From: Thermoplasmata archaeon | Lineage (GTDB): Archaea; Thermoplasmatota; Thermoplasmata; GCA-020350865 | Reading direction: 5' to 3' | Length of the DNA: 11,856 nucleotides | Assembly (NCBI GenBank): GCA_020351895.1 | Contig: CP070672.1 | Coordinates: 1,169,685-1,181,540 of the forward strand | Part shown: positions 1-5,998 of the stretch, piece after piece | Position numbering within the stretch: position 1 is the stretch's first letter | How the letters are laid out: each line of letters starts with the position of its first letter | Program-made: the position numbers and the translations under genes | Notes under the pieces: model-generated | Told to the model about the DNA's origin: nothing | The model's database searches: none | The model's input: the letters and a program-made list of their open reading frames with translations, nothing else

Positions 1-19
1 ACACTCATATTATGCTTCC

Positions 20-430
20 TTACAGATAGGCTCTCAGTTTTGATTCAATGGCTTCTTTAGGTACCACTCCAATAATGGTATCAACAAGTTTCCCGTTTTT
101 TATGAACAAAAGGGTAGGGATGCTCATAATACCATATTTTGCGGCCACGCCACGATTATTGTCTGTATTAAGCTTGCCGAAAACCATCTTCCCCTCATAA
201 TCTCTAGCCAGCTCATCGATTATTGGAGATAGCATTCGACATGGTCCGCACCATGGTGCCCAGCAGTCAACAACTATGAAATCATAATCTCTTATAGTGG
301 ATGCAAAGTTTTTGTCCGTCATCTCAATTGGAGAATTTGGCATCTTCCTTTCAAGGGTTACGGAAGGAGCTTTCATATCATCCCAGTAGGATTGTATTTT
401 TTTTGCCCTTATCTCTTCTATTTCATCCAA
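20..430 (-). CDS. trxA: Thioredoxin (WCGPC active site)
   Basis: This is a cytoplasmic dithiol-disulfide oxidoreductase of 136 residues. The active site WCGPC lies at residues 60-64, in the context VDCWAPWCGPC. The buried Asp before the active site is D55, and the cis-proline loop SIPT has its proline at 105. A GGxVP-like strand follows. The thioredoxin fold fills about residues 34-136. The first ~33 residues form a charged helical extension longer than that of E. coli thioredoxin. The chosen start is TTG at 430-428, because GAGGTGAT at 442-435 sits five bases upstream; the nearby ATG at 437-435 is followed at once by TAA. A TATA box lies further upstream, so the gene is probably transcribed separately from the CoA-binding gene. 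No reductase partner is in the window. It could instead be called a thioredoxin-family protein, but the motif set is canonical. Confidence 0.95.
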   Translation of the reverse strand: MDEIEEIRAKKIQSYWDDMKAPSVTLERKMPNSPIEMTDKNFASTIRDYDFIVVDCWAPWCGPCRMLSPIIDELARDYEGKMVFGKLNTDNNRGVAAKYGIMSIPTLLFIKNGKLVDTIIGVVPKEAIESKLRAYL

Positions 431-484
431 TTACATCACCTCTACGGTTTTGCATTGTCTTAGCATAACCGTTATTAAAACGAG

Positions 485-494
485 AATATATAAA
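485..494 (-). promoter_or_regulatory. TATA box of the thioredoxin gene
   Basis: The minus strand reads TTTATATATT, a near-ideal archaeal TATA element. It lies about 55 bases before the thioredoxin TTG start. Transcription would begin around 460, leaving a leader of about 30 bases that contains the GAGGTGAT ribosome binding site. A second AT-rich element (TTTATAT, 567-561) lies just past the end of the preceding gene and is a weaker candidate. Confidence 0.6.
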
Positions 495-572
495 CATTCA
501 GATGTCACCACAGGGAGTGTCATGATGTTGAAAAGGACAAGGGATTCTCACTTCGGATGCATATAAATTCAT

Positions 573-1007
573 TCAAGGCTCAGCAAAATGTTTCTTGTGT
601 TCCTTATACATGCACCTGTTCATTACCACCTTGATTCCTGCAATCTTGGCTTTTTGTGCGGCCTCTTCGTTAGTTACCCCCTCTTGCATCCATACCACGT
701 TAACGCCTTTTTTTATAGCCTCATCCACCACCTCACCCACGTCCTCCGGTTTTCTAAAGATATCCACAACATCCACTTCTTCGGGAATGTCCAGAAGACT
801 TGCATAGGATTTTAATCCGAGAACCGTATCGTACTTTGGATTCACTGGGATGATTTTATAGCCTTTTTTCATCAGGTACCTACCCACCCTATTACTGGTT
901 CTTTCTACATTGTCTGAGAGGCCTACTATTGCAAGGACCTTGGAGTTTTTCAGAATCTCCTTGATCTCATCAGGAGGCGGTACGAATTCCGAATCATCCT
1001 TCGGCAA
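573..1007 (-). CDS. CoA-binding domain protein (CoA_binding_2, COG1832 type)
   Basis: This is a single-domain Rossmann-fold protein of 144 residues, the usual length of the stand-alone YccU-like CoA-binding family. Visible family blocks are AIVGLSDN at 26-33 (nucleotide-binding turn), VNPKYDTVLG at 55-64, VDIFRKPEDV at 81-90, VWMQEGVTNEEAA at 105-117 and VMNRCMYKEH near 128-137. The fold resembles the CoA-binding domain of succinyl-CoA synthetase alpha, but no ligase or phosphohistidine domain follows. A ligand is therefore likely, while no reaction can be assigned. The TTG start at 1007-1005 is chosen because AGAGGTGAG precedes it. The DUF504 stop codon (1014-1012) overlaps that ribosome binding site, so the two genes are very probably cotranscribed and translationally coupled. 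Confidence 0.9.
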   Translation of the reverse strand: MPKDDSEFVPPPDEIKEILKNSKVLAIVGLSDNVERTSNRVGRYLMKKGYKIIPVNPKYDTVLGLKSYASLLDIPEEVDVVDIFRKPEDVGEVVDEAIKKGVNVVWMQEGVTNEEAAQKAKIAGIKVVMNRCMYKEHKKHFAEP

Positions 1008-1011
1008 GCTC

Positions 1012-1254
1012 TCACCTCTTGCTTTTTCTCTCGAATATCACATTATCATCGTATACGATCTTAAAAATCCTGTGATATGGAATTTTCGCCTCTTCCAAAA
1101 CCATGAATGAATGTTCAAAGGCTCGAATCTCATCCCCCGAGATGATCTTAGTATCGTTGGGAGCACCTCTGTGAACATACCATATCTCGGCCTTTGATAT
1201 ATCCCGATCATCCCGCCATTTCAGTTCATTTAGGATTTCTCTTGGTAGAGGCAT
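1012..1254 (-). CDS. DUF504 (UPF0248) family protein, MJ1316-like
   Basis: The protein has 80 residues. It shows the archaeal DUF504 pattern: an N-terminal ILNELKW at 7-13, the WYVHRGAP block at 25-32, the ISGDEI segment near 38-43 and PYHRI at 59-63, ending in an IVYDDNVIFER strand. From family knowledge, the related MJ1316 domain is proposed to recognise cyclic-phosphate RNA ends, so an RNA-processing role is possible but not shown here. An in-frame TTG lies directly before the ATG at 1254-1252. ATG is preferred because neither codon has a good ribosome binding site and an AT-rich TATA-like element is centred about 26 bases upstream, which suggests a leaderless transcript. It is the first gene of a two-gene unit with the CoA-binding protein and is divergent from rpoK. 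Confidence 0.85.
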   Translation of the reverse strand: MPLPREILNELKWRDDRDISKAEIWYVHRGAPNDTKIISGDEIRAFEHSFMVLEEAKIPYHRIFKIVYDDNVIFERKSKR

Positions 1255-1257
1255 CAA

Positions 1258-1388
1258 GTTGGATTATGAGGCAAATAATATTTAATCCTACCCATTTTTT
1301 AAAAATACAAAACATTTATTACCACCCTCTTTATTAGGGGTATACCCGTTCCAAATTGGCATTTAATCCCTATAAAGAGCTGATATAA
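1258..1388. promoter_or_regulatory. Divergent promoter region between DUF504 and rpoK
   Basis: This is a 131-base AT-rich intergenic region. For the minus-strand DUF504 gene, ATTAAATATTATTT (1286-1273) lies at the right distance for a leaderless start at 1254. For rpoK, candidate TATA elements are TTTTTAAAAATAC (about 1295-1307) and CATTTATTA (about 1313-1321). A perfect 10-bp palindrome, GGGTATACCC, lies at 1338-1347, near the expected rpoK transcription start, and could be a regulator site. The individual element assignments are inferred from sequence alone. Confidence 0.5.
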
Positions 1389-1562
1389 ATGATTCATACA
1401 AGATTCGAGAAGGCGAGAATTATAGGAGCAAGAGCCCTGCAGATAAACATGGGTGCTCCTCCTTTGATGAAGGAAAATAAGAATGTGATCAATGTCATTG
1501 ATATGGCAGAGACAGAGTACAACAAGGGAATAATCCCAATTAATCCACTGAGAGAAAATTGA
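1389..1562 (+). CDS. rpoK: DNA-directed RNA polymerase subunit K (Rpb6/omega homologue)
   Basis: This is a 57-residue protein (start 1389-1391, stop TGA 1560-1562). RpoK/Rpb6/omega stabilises the large-subunit clamp of archaeal RNA polymerase. The conserved core is clear: TRFEKARIIGARALQI at residues 4-19, MGAPPLM at 21-27, then a helix leading to ETEYNKGIIPI at 41-51, as in archaeal RpoK. The length matches the short archaeal form without the acidic N-terminal arm of eukaryotic Rpb6. The upstream GAGCTGAT is a weak ribosome binding site, which makes the start slightly uncertain. The stop codon overlaps the ribosome binding site of enolase, so the genes are cotranscribed. rpoN, often just upstream in other euryarchaea, is not present here. 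Confidence 0.93.
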   Translation: MIHTRFEKARIIGARALQINMGAPPLMKENKNVINVIDMAETEYNKGIIPINPLREN

Positions 1563-1571
1563 GGGAGAGGT

Positions 1572-2786
1572 TTGACGGAAATTGAGGAGGTCGTCATAAG
1601 GAAAATCCTGGACAGCAGGGGAAATCCAACAGTTGAAGTGGATATCTTCACGCCAAGTGGTTTTGGCAATGCCTCGGCTCCCAGTGGAGCAAGCACAGGA
1701 TCAAATGAGGTGAAGGCTTTTCCAAAGGAAGGGGTGGATTACGCCATCAAGAATTTTAAGGAGAATGTGGCACCAAGACTCTTAAAAAGAGACGTGACTG
1801 AGCAGGAAAACATGGATGCCCTGCTGCATGAATTGGATGGAACCGAGGACTTCTCGAGCATAGGGGGTAATGTCACAGTTGCCACTTCTCTTGCGGTTGC
1901 AAAGGCCGGGGCATTTATCCTCGGTCTTCCGCTGTACCGCTACATTGGAGGAGCCTTTGCCACAAAAATTCCTTTCCCTTTGGGCAACGTCCTTGGAGGG
2001 GGGAAACACGCTGTGGGTGGAACAGACATTCAGGAGTTTTCGGCCATTGCTCTCTCCTCTTCTGCAAGACAATCTGTATTTGCCAATGCCCAGGTCCATG
2101 CTGCTGTAAAAACCCGCCTAAAAAAGAAGTTCCCAGATAGGGCCATAGGAAAGGGAGATGAAGGAGCCTGGGTTGCGAAGATGGACAATGAGGAGGCCTT
2201 GGAACTTGTTGCTGATGCGTGTAAAGAAGTTTCAGATGCATCGGATTTTGATGTAAAACCATGCCTTGACATTGCAGCTTCAGAACTTTTTCAAGATGGA
2301 AATTACAGTTATAAGAACGGAAAATTGAGTCCAACTGAACAGATAGAATTTGTGATACACCTAATAGATAACTACGATCTATATCTAGTTGAGGATCCTC
2401 TTGATCAAGAGGATTTTGAGGGATATTCCGAGCTTACAAGGTCTACCAAAAATAGTTGTATCATAGTTGGCGACGATCTGTTTGTCACTGACTTCAAAAG
2501 AGTCGATAAGGGTATCAAAATGGGTGCAGCCAACGCGGTTTTGATAAAACCAAACCAGATAGGGACCTTAACAGATGCCATAAAGACTATCAAGCTGGCC
2601 CACGATAACGGTTATAAGACCGTGGTCTCCCATAGAAGCGGTGAGACAACAGACAACAGCATTGCCCATTTGGCTGTGGCCTTTGGTTCTCATGCCATAA
2701 AGACCGGGGTGGTTGGGGGTGAAAGGACGGCAAAACTCAACGAATTGATAAGGATAGAAGATGAATTTAATATACCGGAGGGTTGA
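1572..2786 (+). CDS. eno: Enolase (phosphopyruvate hydratase), divergent archaeal type
   Basis: The enzyme interconverts 2-phosphoglycerate and phosphoenolpyruvate in glycolysis and gluconeogenesis, in the cytoplasm. It has 404 residues, slightly shorter than the usual 410-430. The Enolase_N domain is about 5-130 ([11 protein letters not shown] at 13-23, SGASTG at 38-43) and the barrel about 135-400. By comparison with yeast enolase the catalytic set is present: S41, H146, E155 (DIQEF), E197 (GDEG), metal ligands D233, E274 (VEDP) and D301 (GDDLFVT), K326 in the signature [14 protein letters not shown]355 in SHRSGE, and K388. GDEGAW replaces the common GDEGGF, and the protein ends right after [11 protein letters not shown], so the usual C-terminal tail is absent. 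The start is TTG at 1572, because GAGGGAG (1561-1567) precedes it. The gene ends one base before the start of rpsB. Confidence 0.93.
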   Translation: MTEIEEVVIRKILDSRGNPTVEVDIFTPSGFGNASAPSGASTGSNEVKAFPKEGVDYAIKNFKENVAPRLLKRDVTEQENMDALLHELDGTEDFSSIGGNVTVATSLAVAKAGAFILGLPLYRYIGGAFATKIPFPLGNVLGGGKHAVGGTDIQEFSAIALSSSARQSVFANAQVHAAVKTRLKKKFPDRAIGKGDEGAWVAKMDNEEALELVADACKEVSDASDFDVKPCLDIAASELFQDGNYSYKNGKLSPTEQIEFVIHLIDNYDLYLVEDPLDQEDFEGYSELTRSTKNSCIIVGDDLFVTDFKRVDKGIKMGAANAVLIKPNQIGTLTDAIKTIKLAHDNGYKTVVSHRSGETTDNSIAHLAVAFGSHAIKTGVVGGERTAKLNELIRIEDEFNIPEG

Positions 2787-2787
2787 T

Positions 2788-3402
2788 TTGGAAGAAGAAG
2801 AACAAGCTCAACCATTGTTGGTGCCTGAAGATACATATCTTACAGCCGGAGTGCATATAGGAACTCAACAAAAGAGCGCAGACATGAAACCTTTCATCTT
2901 CAGGGTGCGGACCGATGGCCTTTATGTGCTGGATGTAAAACAAACCGATAGACGGCTTAGGGATGCTTCAAGGTTCCTATCAAGGTACGAGCCACAAAAG
3001 GTTCTTGTGGTATCCACTAGACAATACGGACAAAAACCTGTAAAGATTTTTGCTAAGCACACAAATATCATGGCACTACCAGGGAGATTCGTGCCTGGTA
3101 CGCTGACGAATCCTCAGCTGCCCTTTTACTTAGAGCCCGATGTTTTGATGGTCACGGATCCTGCAGCAGACCAGCAGGCTTTAAGGGAGGCTGTGAACAT
3201 CGGAATTCCTGTTGTGGGAATCTGCGATGCCAATAATGAAACAAGGAATGTTGACCTTATAATCCCTGCAAACAACAAGGGAAGAATGGCTCTTGCAGCC
3301 ATATATTGGATACTGACAAAGGAACTTTTGAAACTCAGAGGTGCCATCGAGAAGGATGAGGATTTCACCCCAACAATGGAGGATTTTGAGGCATCACTAT
3401 AA
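2788..3402 (+). CDS. rpsB: Small subunit ribosomal protein S2 (uS2)
   Basis: This is archaeal uS2, a component of the 30S subunit, with 204 residues, the normal archaeal length. Recognisable blocks are [11 protein letters not shown] near residues 20-30, the [12 protein letters not shown] strand, FLSRY, the [13 protein letters not shown] loop, and the C-terminal signature around [19 protein letters not shown] followed by NNKG. An ATG at 2761 in the same frame would overlap the end of eno. The TTG at 2788 is preferred because GGAGGG (2777-2782) lies five bases upstream and the TTG is one base after the eno stop. That arrangement implies cotranscription with rpoK and eno and coupled translation. 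The neighbour order rpoK-eno-rpsB is a known archaeal cluster. Confidence 0.95.
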   Translation: MEEEEQAQPLLVPEDTYLTAGVHIGTQQKSADMKPFIFRVRTDGLYVLDVKQTDRRLRDASRFLSRYEPQKVLVVSTRQYGQKPVKIFAKHTNIMALPGRFVPGTLTNPQLPFYLEPDVLMVTDPAADQQALREAVNIGIPVVGICDANNETRNVDLIIPANNKGRMALAAIYWILTKELLKLRGAIEKDEDFTPTMEDFEASL

Positions 3403-3410
3403 TTTTATAC
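3403..3410 (+). promoter_or_regulatory. Likely TATA box of the MEMO gene
   Basis: TTTTATAC begins directly after the rpsB stop codon. It is spaced to give a start near 3433 and a leader of about 34 bases carrying the GGAGGGAG ribosome binding site (3456-3463). It suggests that the MEMO gene has its own promoter in addition to any read-through from rpsB. Confidence 0.4.
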
Positions 3411-3466
3411 TTCGAAAACAATAATGCTCAAACTAAGATTGGGATTTATTGGGACGGAGGGAGTAA

Positions 3467-4279
3467 ATGAGATATCCGGCAGTGGCAGGACAATTTTATC
3501 AGGGCAAGGAGAGTGCGCTTCGAAAACAGATTGAAGAATGCTTCTTACATTCTCTGGGTCCAGGGGAGATACCAAAACTCAAAGAAGGTGAAAGAAAGAT
3601 CAAAGGTGCCGTGGTTCCGCATGCAGGGTACATGTTTTCTGGACCCGTTGCGGCCCATGTTTGTGCGGCTTTGGCTGAGGATGGCTTTCCCAAGACATTC
3701 ATCATCATAGGACCAAAACATACCGGTTACGGAAGTGCCGTTGCCATAACAACAGAGGAATTTAACACACCCCTGGGTAATGTGCCCATTGATATAGACT
3801 TGGCTGAAAAACTACATACCGGGGTGATAGATAACGATATCACGGCACACAGAGGTGAGCATTCTATAGAAGTGCAACTACCATTTTTGCAGTACCTCAA
3901 ACCCGACATTAAATTCGTACCCCTGGCAATAGGCCATCAAACATATAAAATGGCCAGAGAGGTGGGGGGAATTATATCAAATGCCATAGAAGGTAAAGAC
4001 GTCGTGGTTTTGGCCTCAACAGATTTCTCGCATTATGTTCCAAGGGAAATGGCCGAGAAGAAGGATATGAAGGCAATAGACGCAATAATCAATCTAGATG
4101 CGAAGGCATTGTACAAGACCGTGGAGAAATACAATATTTCAATGTGTGGTTATGGCCCTGTAATGGCAATGATCGAGGCTGTAAAGGGTACCGAGGCCAG
4201 CCTGTTAAAATATTCGACATCAGGTGATGTCATGGAAATGAGAGAAGTGGTTGGATACGGAGCAGTGATTGTGAAATAA
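3467..4279 (+). CDS. MEMO1 family protein (AmmeMemoRadiSam system protein B)
   Basis: This is a 270-residue protein spanning the full MEMO family, which is structurally related to class III extradiol dioxygenases and nitrilase-fold proteins. Conserved blocks are MRYPAVAGQFY at the N-terminus, PHAGYMFSGP at 51-60, GPKHTGYG at 82-89, EHSIEVQLPFLQ at 131-142, STDFSHY at 184-190 and MCGYGP at 226-231. The three residues matching the copper/iron-binding H49, H81 and C244 of human MEMO1 appear as H52, H85 and C227. Its biochemical role in archaea is unsettled. The ATG start has an ideal GGAGG six bases upstream. MEMO genes often follow rpsB in archaea. The AMMECR1 and radical-SAM partners of the named system are not in this window. 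Confidence 0.93.
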   Translation: MRYPAVAGQFYQGKESALRKQIEECFLHSLGPGEIPKLKEGERKIKGAVVPHAGYMFSGPVAAHVCAALAEDGFPKTFIIIGPKHTGYGSAVAITTEEFNTPLGNVPIDIDLAEKLHTGVIDNDITAHRGEHSIEVQLPFLQYLKPDIKFVPLAIGHQTYKMAREVGGIISNAIEGKDVVVLASTDFSHYVPREMAEKKDMKAIDAIINLDAKALYKTVEKYNISMCGYGPVMAMIEAVKGTEASLLKYSTSGDVMEMREVVGYGAVIVK

Positions 4280-4288
4280 ATTCTTTAA

Positions 4289-4312
4289 TATTATCTTATA
4301 TGATAGATAATA
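4289..4312. promoter_or_regulatory. Inverted repeat in the MEMO / membrane-protein gap
   Basis: TATTATCT (4289-4296) and AGATAATA (4305-4312) form an 8-bp perfect inverted repeat with an 8-base spacer. It lies 10 bases after the MEMO stop and 30 before the next start. TTTAATAT, partly overlapping the left arm, could be the TATA element for the next gene, so the repeat may be an operator or an AT-rich terminator. The sequence cannot decide between these. Confidence 0.3.
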
Positions 4313-4342
4313 AAAAATGAAGTTAATACAGAAAGTGAGAAA

Positions 4343-4849
4343 ATGGGTGGCTCTAAACCTAAAAGCCGATCAAAAACCATGGCAGGTAAGAGTTCAAGGA
4401 AAAAGGGCCATCAAGAGAAACAAAAGATGGACCCTAAGTTGCTAGCCATCGCCCTTATTTTTGTGATGTTGTTCGTTTCATTTGCCGTAATAATAACCAC
4501 TCAGGAAGCTCCGCAGTCTTCAAAGAACATGGTCTTCTATCAAGACCGAGACGTGCCCAGTACTCGTACCGGTAATGTTAGGGATATAAATGTGGATCTA
4601 AGCAATGTGAGAATGGAAATTAAGGATGAGAGCGCTGACAGTACAAACAGCACAGACACTTTAAAGGACGGCACTGTTTTGGAAACCGATGGAGGCTTCA
4701 ACTGCACCTTTTTCGACAAAAATCAGAATAACAAGATGGATGATGAAGACGAATTCATAGTGCACAACGTTGCCACAGGTGATTGGGTAAAATTATACCT
4801 CGGATCCTCTGATGATGAGCTGGCATTCTATACATTTGATGTTCTTTAG
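4343..4849 (+). CDS. Membrane-anchored extracytoplasmic protein with EF-hand-like loop
   Basis: No family is recognised. The protein has 168 residues. Residues 1-32 are strongly basic and Lys/Ser/Gly-rich, and residues 33-52 form one hydrophobic helix. The positive-inside rule therefore places the N-terminus in the cytoplasm and residues ~53-168 outside. The outer part is acidic and ends in a beta-rich segment. At 125-137 it contains DKNQNNKMDDEDE, which follows the DxNxNxxxDxxDE spacing of a calcium-binding EF-hand/dockerin loop. An Asp/Asn-rich loop followed by a short beta tail resembles the C-terminal part of some archaeal pilin-like surface proteins, but no type III signal peptide site is seen. 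Two possible N-glycosylation sequons are NST at 102-104 and NCT at 120-122. The start is ATG 4343; its ribosome binding site is weak. Confidence 0.8.
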   Translation: MGGSKPKSRSKTMAGKSSRKKGHQEKQKMDPKLLAIALIFVMLFVSFAVIITTQEAPQSSKNMVFYQDRDVPSTRTGNVRDINVDLSNVRMEIKDESADSTNSTDTLKDGTVLETDGGFNCTFFDKNQNNKMDDEDEFIVHNVATGDWVKLYLGSSDDELAFYTFDVL

Positions 4850-4925
4850 TGTTACTACCCACTTTTTATACGATTTTATATACGATTTAAAATGAACATC
4901 AATATCAAATCTAAAAGTAACACTA
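4847..4925. promoter_or_regulatory. Inverted repeat enclosing a 12-bp tandem repeat; probable control region
   Basis: TAGTGTTACT (4847-4856) and AGTAACACTA (4916-4925) are perfect 10-bp inverted arms 59 bases apart. Between them TATACGATTTTA (4867-4878) is repeated directly as TATACGATTTAA (4879-4890), with one mismatch. The left arm begins at the TAG stop of the preceding gene. The repeat contains TTTATATA-like TATA elements. A second candidate TATA, TATTTAT (4934-4940), lies nearer the next start. The arrangement looks like a regulated promoter for the membrane-protein/regulator pair downstream. That role is inference. Confidence 0.45.
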
Positions 4926-4970
4926 GAAAAACCTATTTATCACGTGTTCTTTATCAAAGAAGGTGATGCA

Positions 4971-5294
4971 ATGGAAGGTTTTGAAGTTCTTGTTGCCATT
5001 GTAACGGTAATAGCTGCTTTGCTTCTATTTATCAGTGCCCTTGCATATAAGAGTGAAAGGTCAAGGGGATTACTCTTTACCACCGTGATCTTTACACTGT
5101 TTTTGACAAAAGGCGTTGCTTTAACGATTTCTATCTTCACCTCAACATTGGAGGATGCATCTAACATGCTGATATTAAGTTTGTTATTTGATGTGATTGT
5201 ATTACTTTTCCTGTTTTTTGCCATGTTATCGGCACCGAAAGACAGGGAAAGAGTGAAGATCGAATCCAAGAAAACAAAAGAAAAAAAGACCTAA
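4971..5294 (+). CDS. Small three-helix membrane protein, DUF7521-like
   Basis: This is a 107-residue protein with three predicted membrane helices at about 5-25, 33-55 and 65-87. The loop after helix 1 (YKSERSR) and the C-terminal tail (lysine- and arginine-rich, ending KEKKT) are positive, so both should face the cytoplasm with the N-terminus outside. Length, helix count and the presence of a winged-helix gene next door resemble the DUF7521-type proteins often paired with HTH regulators in haloarchaea. The match is by architecture, not by a diagnostic motif. The frame is open back to a GTG at 4944, but ATG 4971 is preferred because AAGGTGAT (4960-4967) sits just before it. The gene may work as a membrane sensor or partner of the regulator downstream. 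Confidence 0.8.
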   Translation: MEGFEVLVAIVTVIAALLLFISALAYKSERSRGLLFTTVIFTLFLTKGVALTISIFTSTLEDASNMLILSLLFDVIVLLFLFFAMLSAPKDRERVKIESKKTKEKKT

Positions 5295-5476
5295 AACCGC
5301 AGCTTGCCAAACTGATTATTTACTGAAAAAGAAGAAATGGAGGATAATAAGGGACCTATCTTGATAAAACGTTTGAAAATTGAATGATAATGAAAAAGGA
5401 AATTGAGAGATAAATGCGGGGACGCTCCGAGGATATGATAATGAACGTAAGCAAAATCAAGAGGTGAATTTTAAAT

Positions 5477-5995
5477 ATGACAAAGGAGCTGGATTTAGAG
5501 ACGCGAAGGGAGATATTTGAGCTCATCTCAAATTTCCCGGGACTCCATTTCAGGGAGATTTTGCGACGTCTTGATACATCCAGCGGTAATTTGAACTATC
5601 AATTAAATTATATGATAAAGCATGATATCTTAGTTGGTATCCAGGACGGGAATCTTAAACGGTATTATCTCATCGGCAAGGTCAAAGGCAAAGAAAAGAG
5701 GATTCTTGCCTGCCTAAGAAACGAGACTTCCAGGGGATTGGTACTCTTTCTTTTGCTCAATCCGAACTCTAAGTTCAATGAACTGTCCTTAAATTTCGAT
5801 TTGGCCCCATCAAAGTTGGCCTATCATCTTAAGAAATTGCTGGATAAGGAGATTATTGAAAAGAAAAGAAAAGGAAGAACAACCTTGTATAAGGTGGTAG
5901 ACGAAGAATCAATTGCCAATGTGTTGATTTCTTACAAACCCTCGTTTTTAGATGGCATAGTGGATAACTTCATAGAGGCATGGAGTAAACGTTGA
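5477..5995 (+). CDS. Tandem winged-helix transcriptional regulator
   Basis: This is a 172-residue DNA-binding protein with two winged-helix domains. The first (about 7-66) has the pattern REIFELISNFPGLHFREI with a recognition helix around SGNLNYQLNYMIK (36-48), followed by a wing and the strand RYYLI. The second (about 73-141) has a recognition helix around APSKLAYHLKKLLDKEII (110-127) and the wing KKRKGRTTLYKV. The motifs SGNLNYQL and PSKLAYHL are typical of ArsR/MarR-like archaeal regulators, where repeated HTH units of this kind are common. No ligand-binding or metal-binding cysteines are seen. A GAGGTGA (5461-5467) precedes the ATG by nine bases. The gene follows the three-helix membrane protein and is convergent with the fumarase genes, only three bases away. 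Confidence 0.9.
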   Translation: MTKELDLETRREIFELISNFPGLHFREILRRLDTSSGNLNYQLNYMIKHDILVGIQDGNLKRYYLIGKVKGKEKRILACLRNETSRGLVLFLLLNPNSKFNELSLNFDLAPSKLAYHLKKLLDKEIIEKKRKGRTTLYKVVDEESIANVLISYKPSFLDGIVDNFIEAWSKR

Positions 5996-5998
5996 TCC

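Noticed and set aside
588..1110. Plus-strand open frames opposite the CoA-binding and DUF504 genes
   Set aside because: Shadow frames of two recognisable minus-strand proteins, without ribosome binding sites or family motifs.
1782..2334. Minus-strand open frames of 80-139 codons opposite enolase
   Set aside because: They overlap a fully conserved enolase frame, have no recognisable protein features and have no ribosome binding sites.
2761..2787. ATG 2761 as the start of ribosomal protein S2
   Set aside because: It would overlap the end of enolase and lacks a well-placed ribosome binding site, while TTG 2788 has GGAGGG five bases upstream.
4318..4446. Short plus-strand ORF starting at ATG 4318 in another frame
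   Set aside because: It overlaps the start of the membrane-anchored protein, ends after about 42 codons, and its sequence is merely the frame-shifted basic arm.
5295..5476. Possible small RNA or hairpin around the GGGGACGCTCC segment (5418-5428)
   Set aside because: Only a few base pairs can form and no conserved RNA fold was recognisable.
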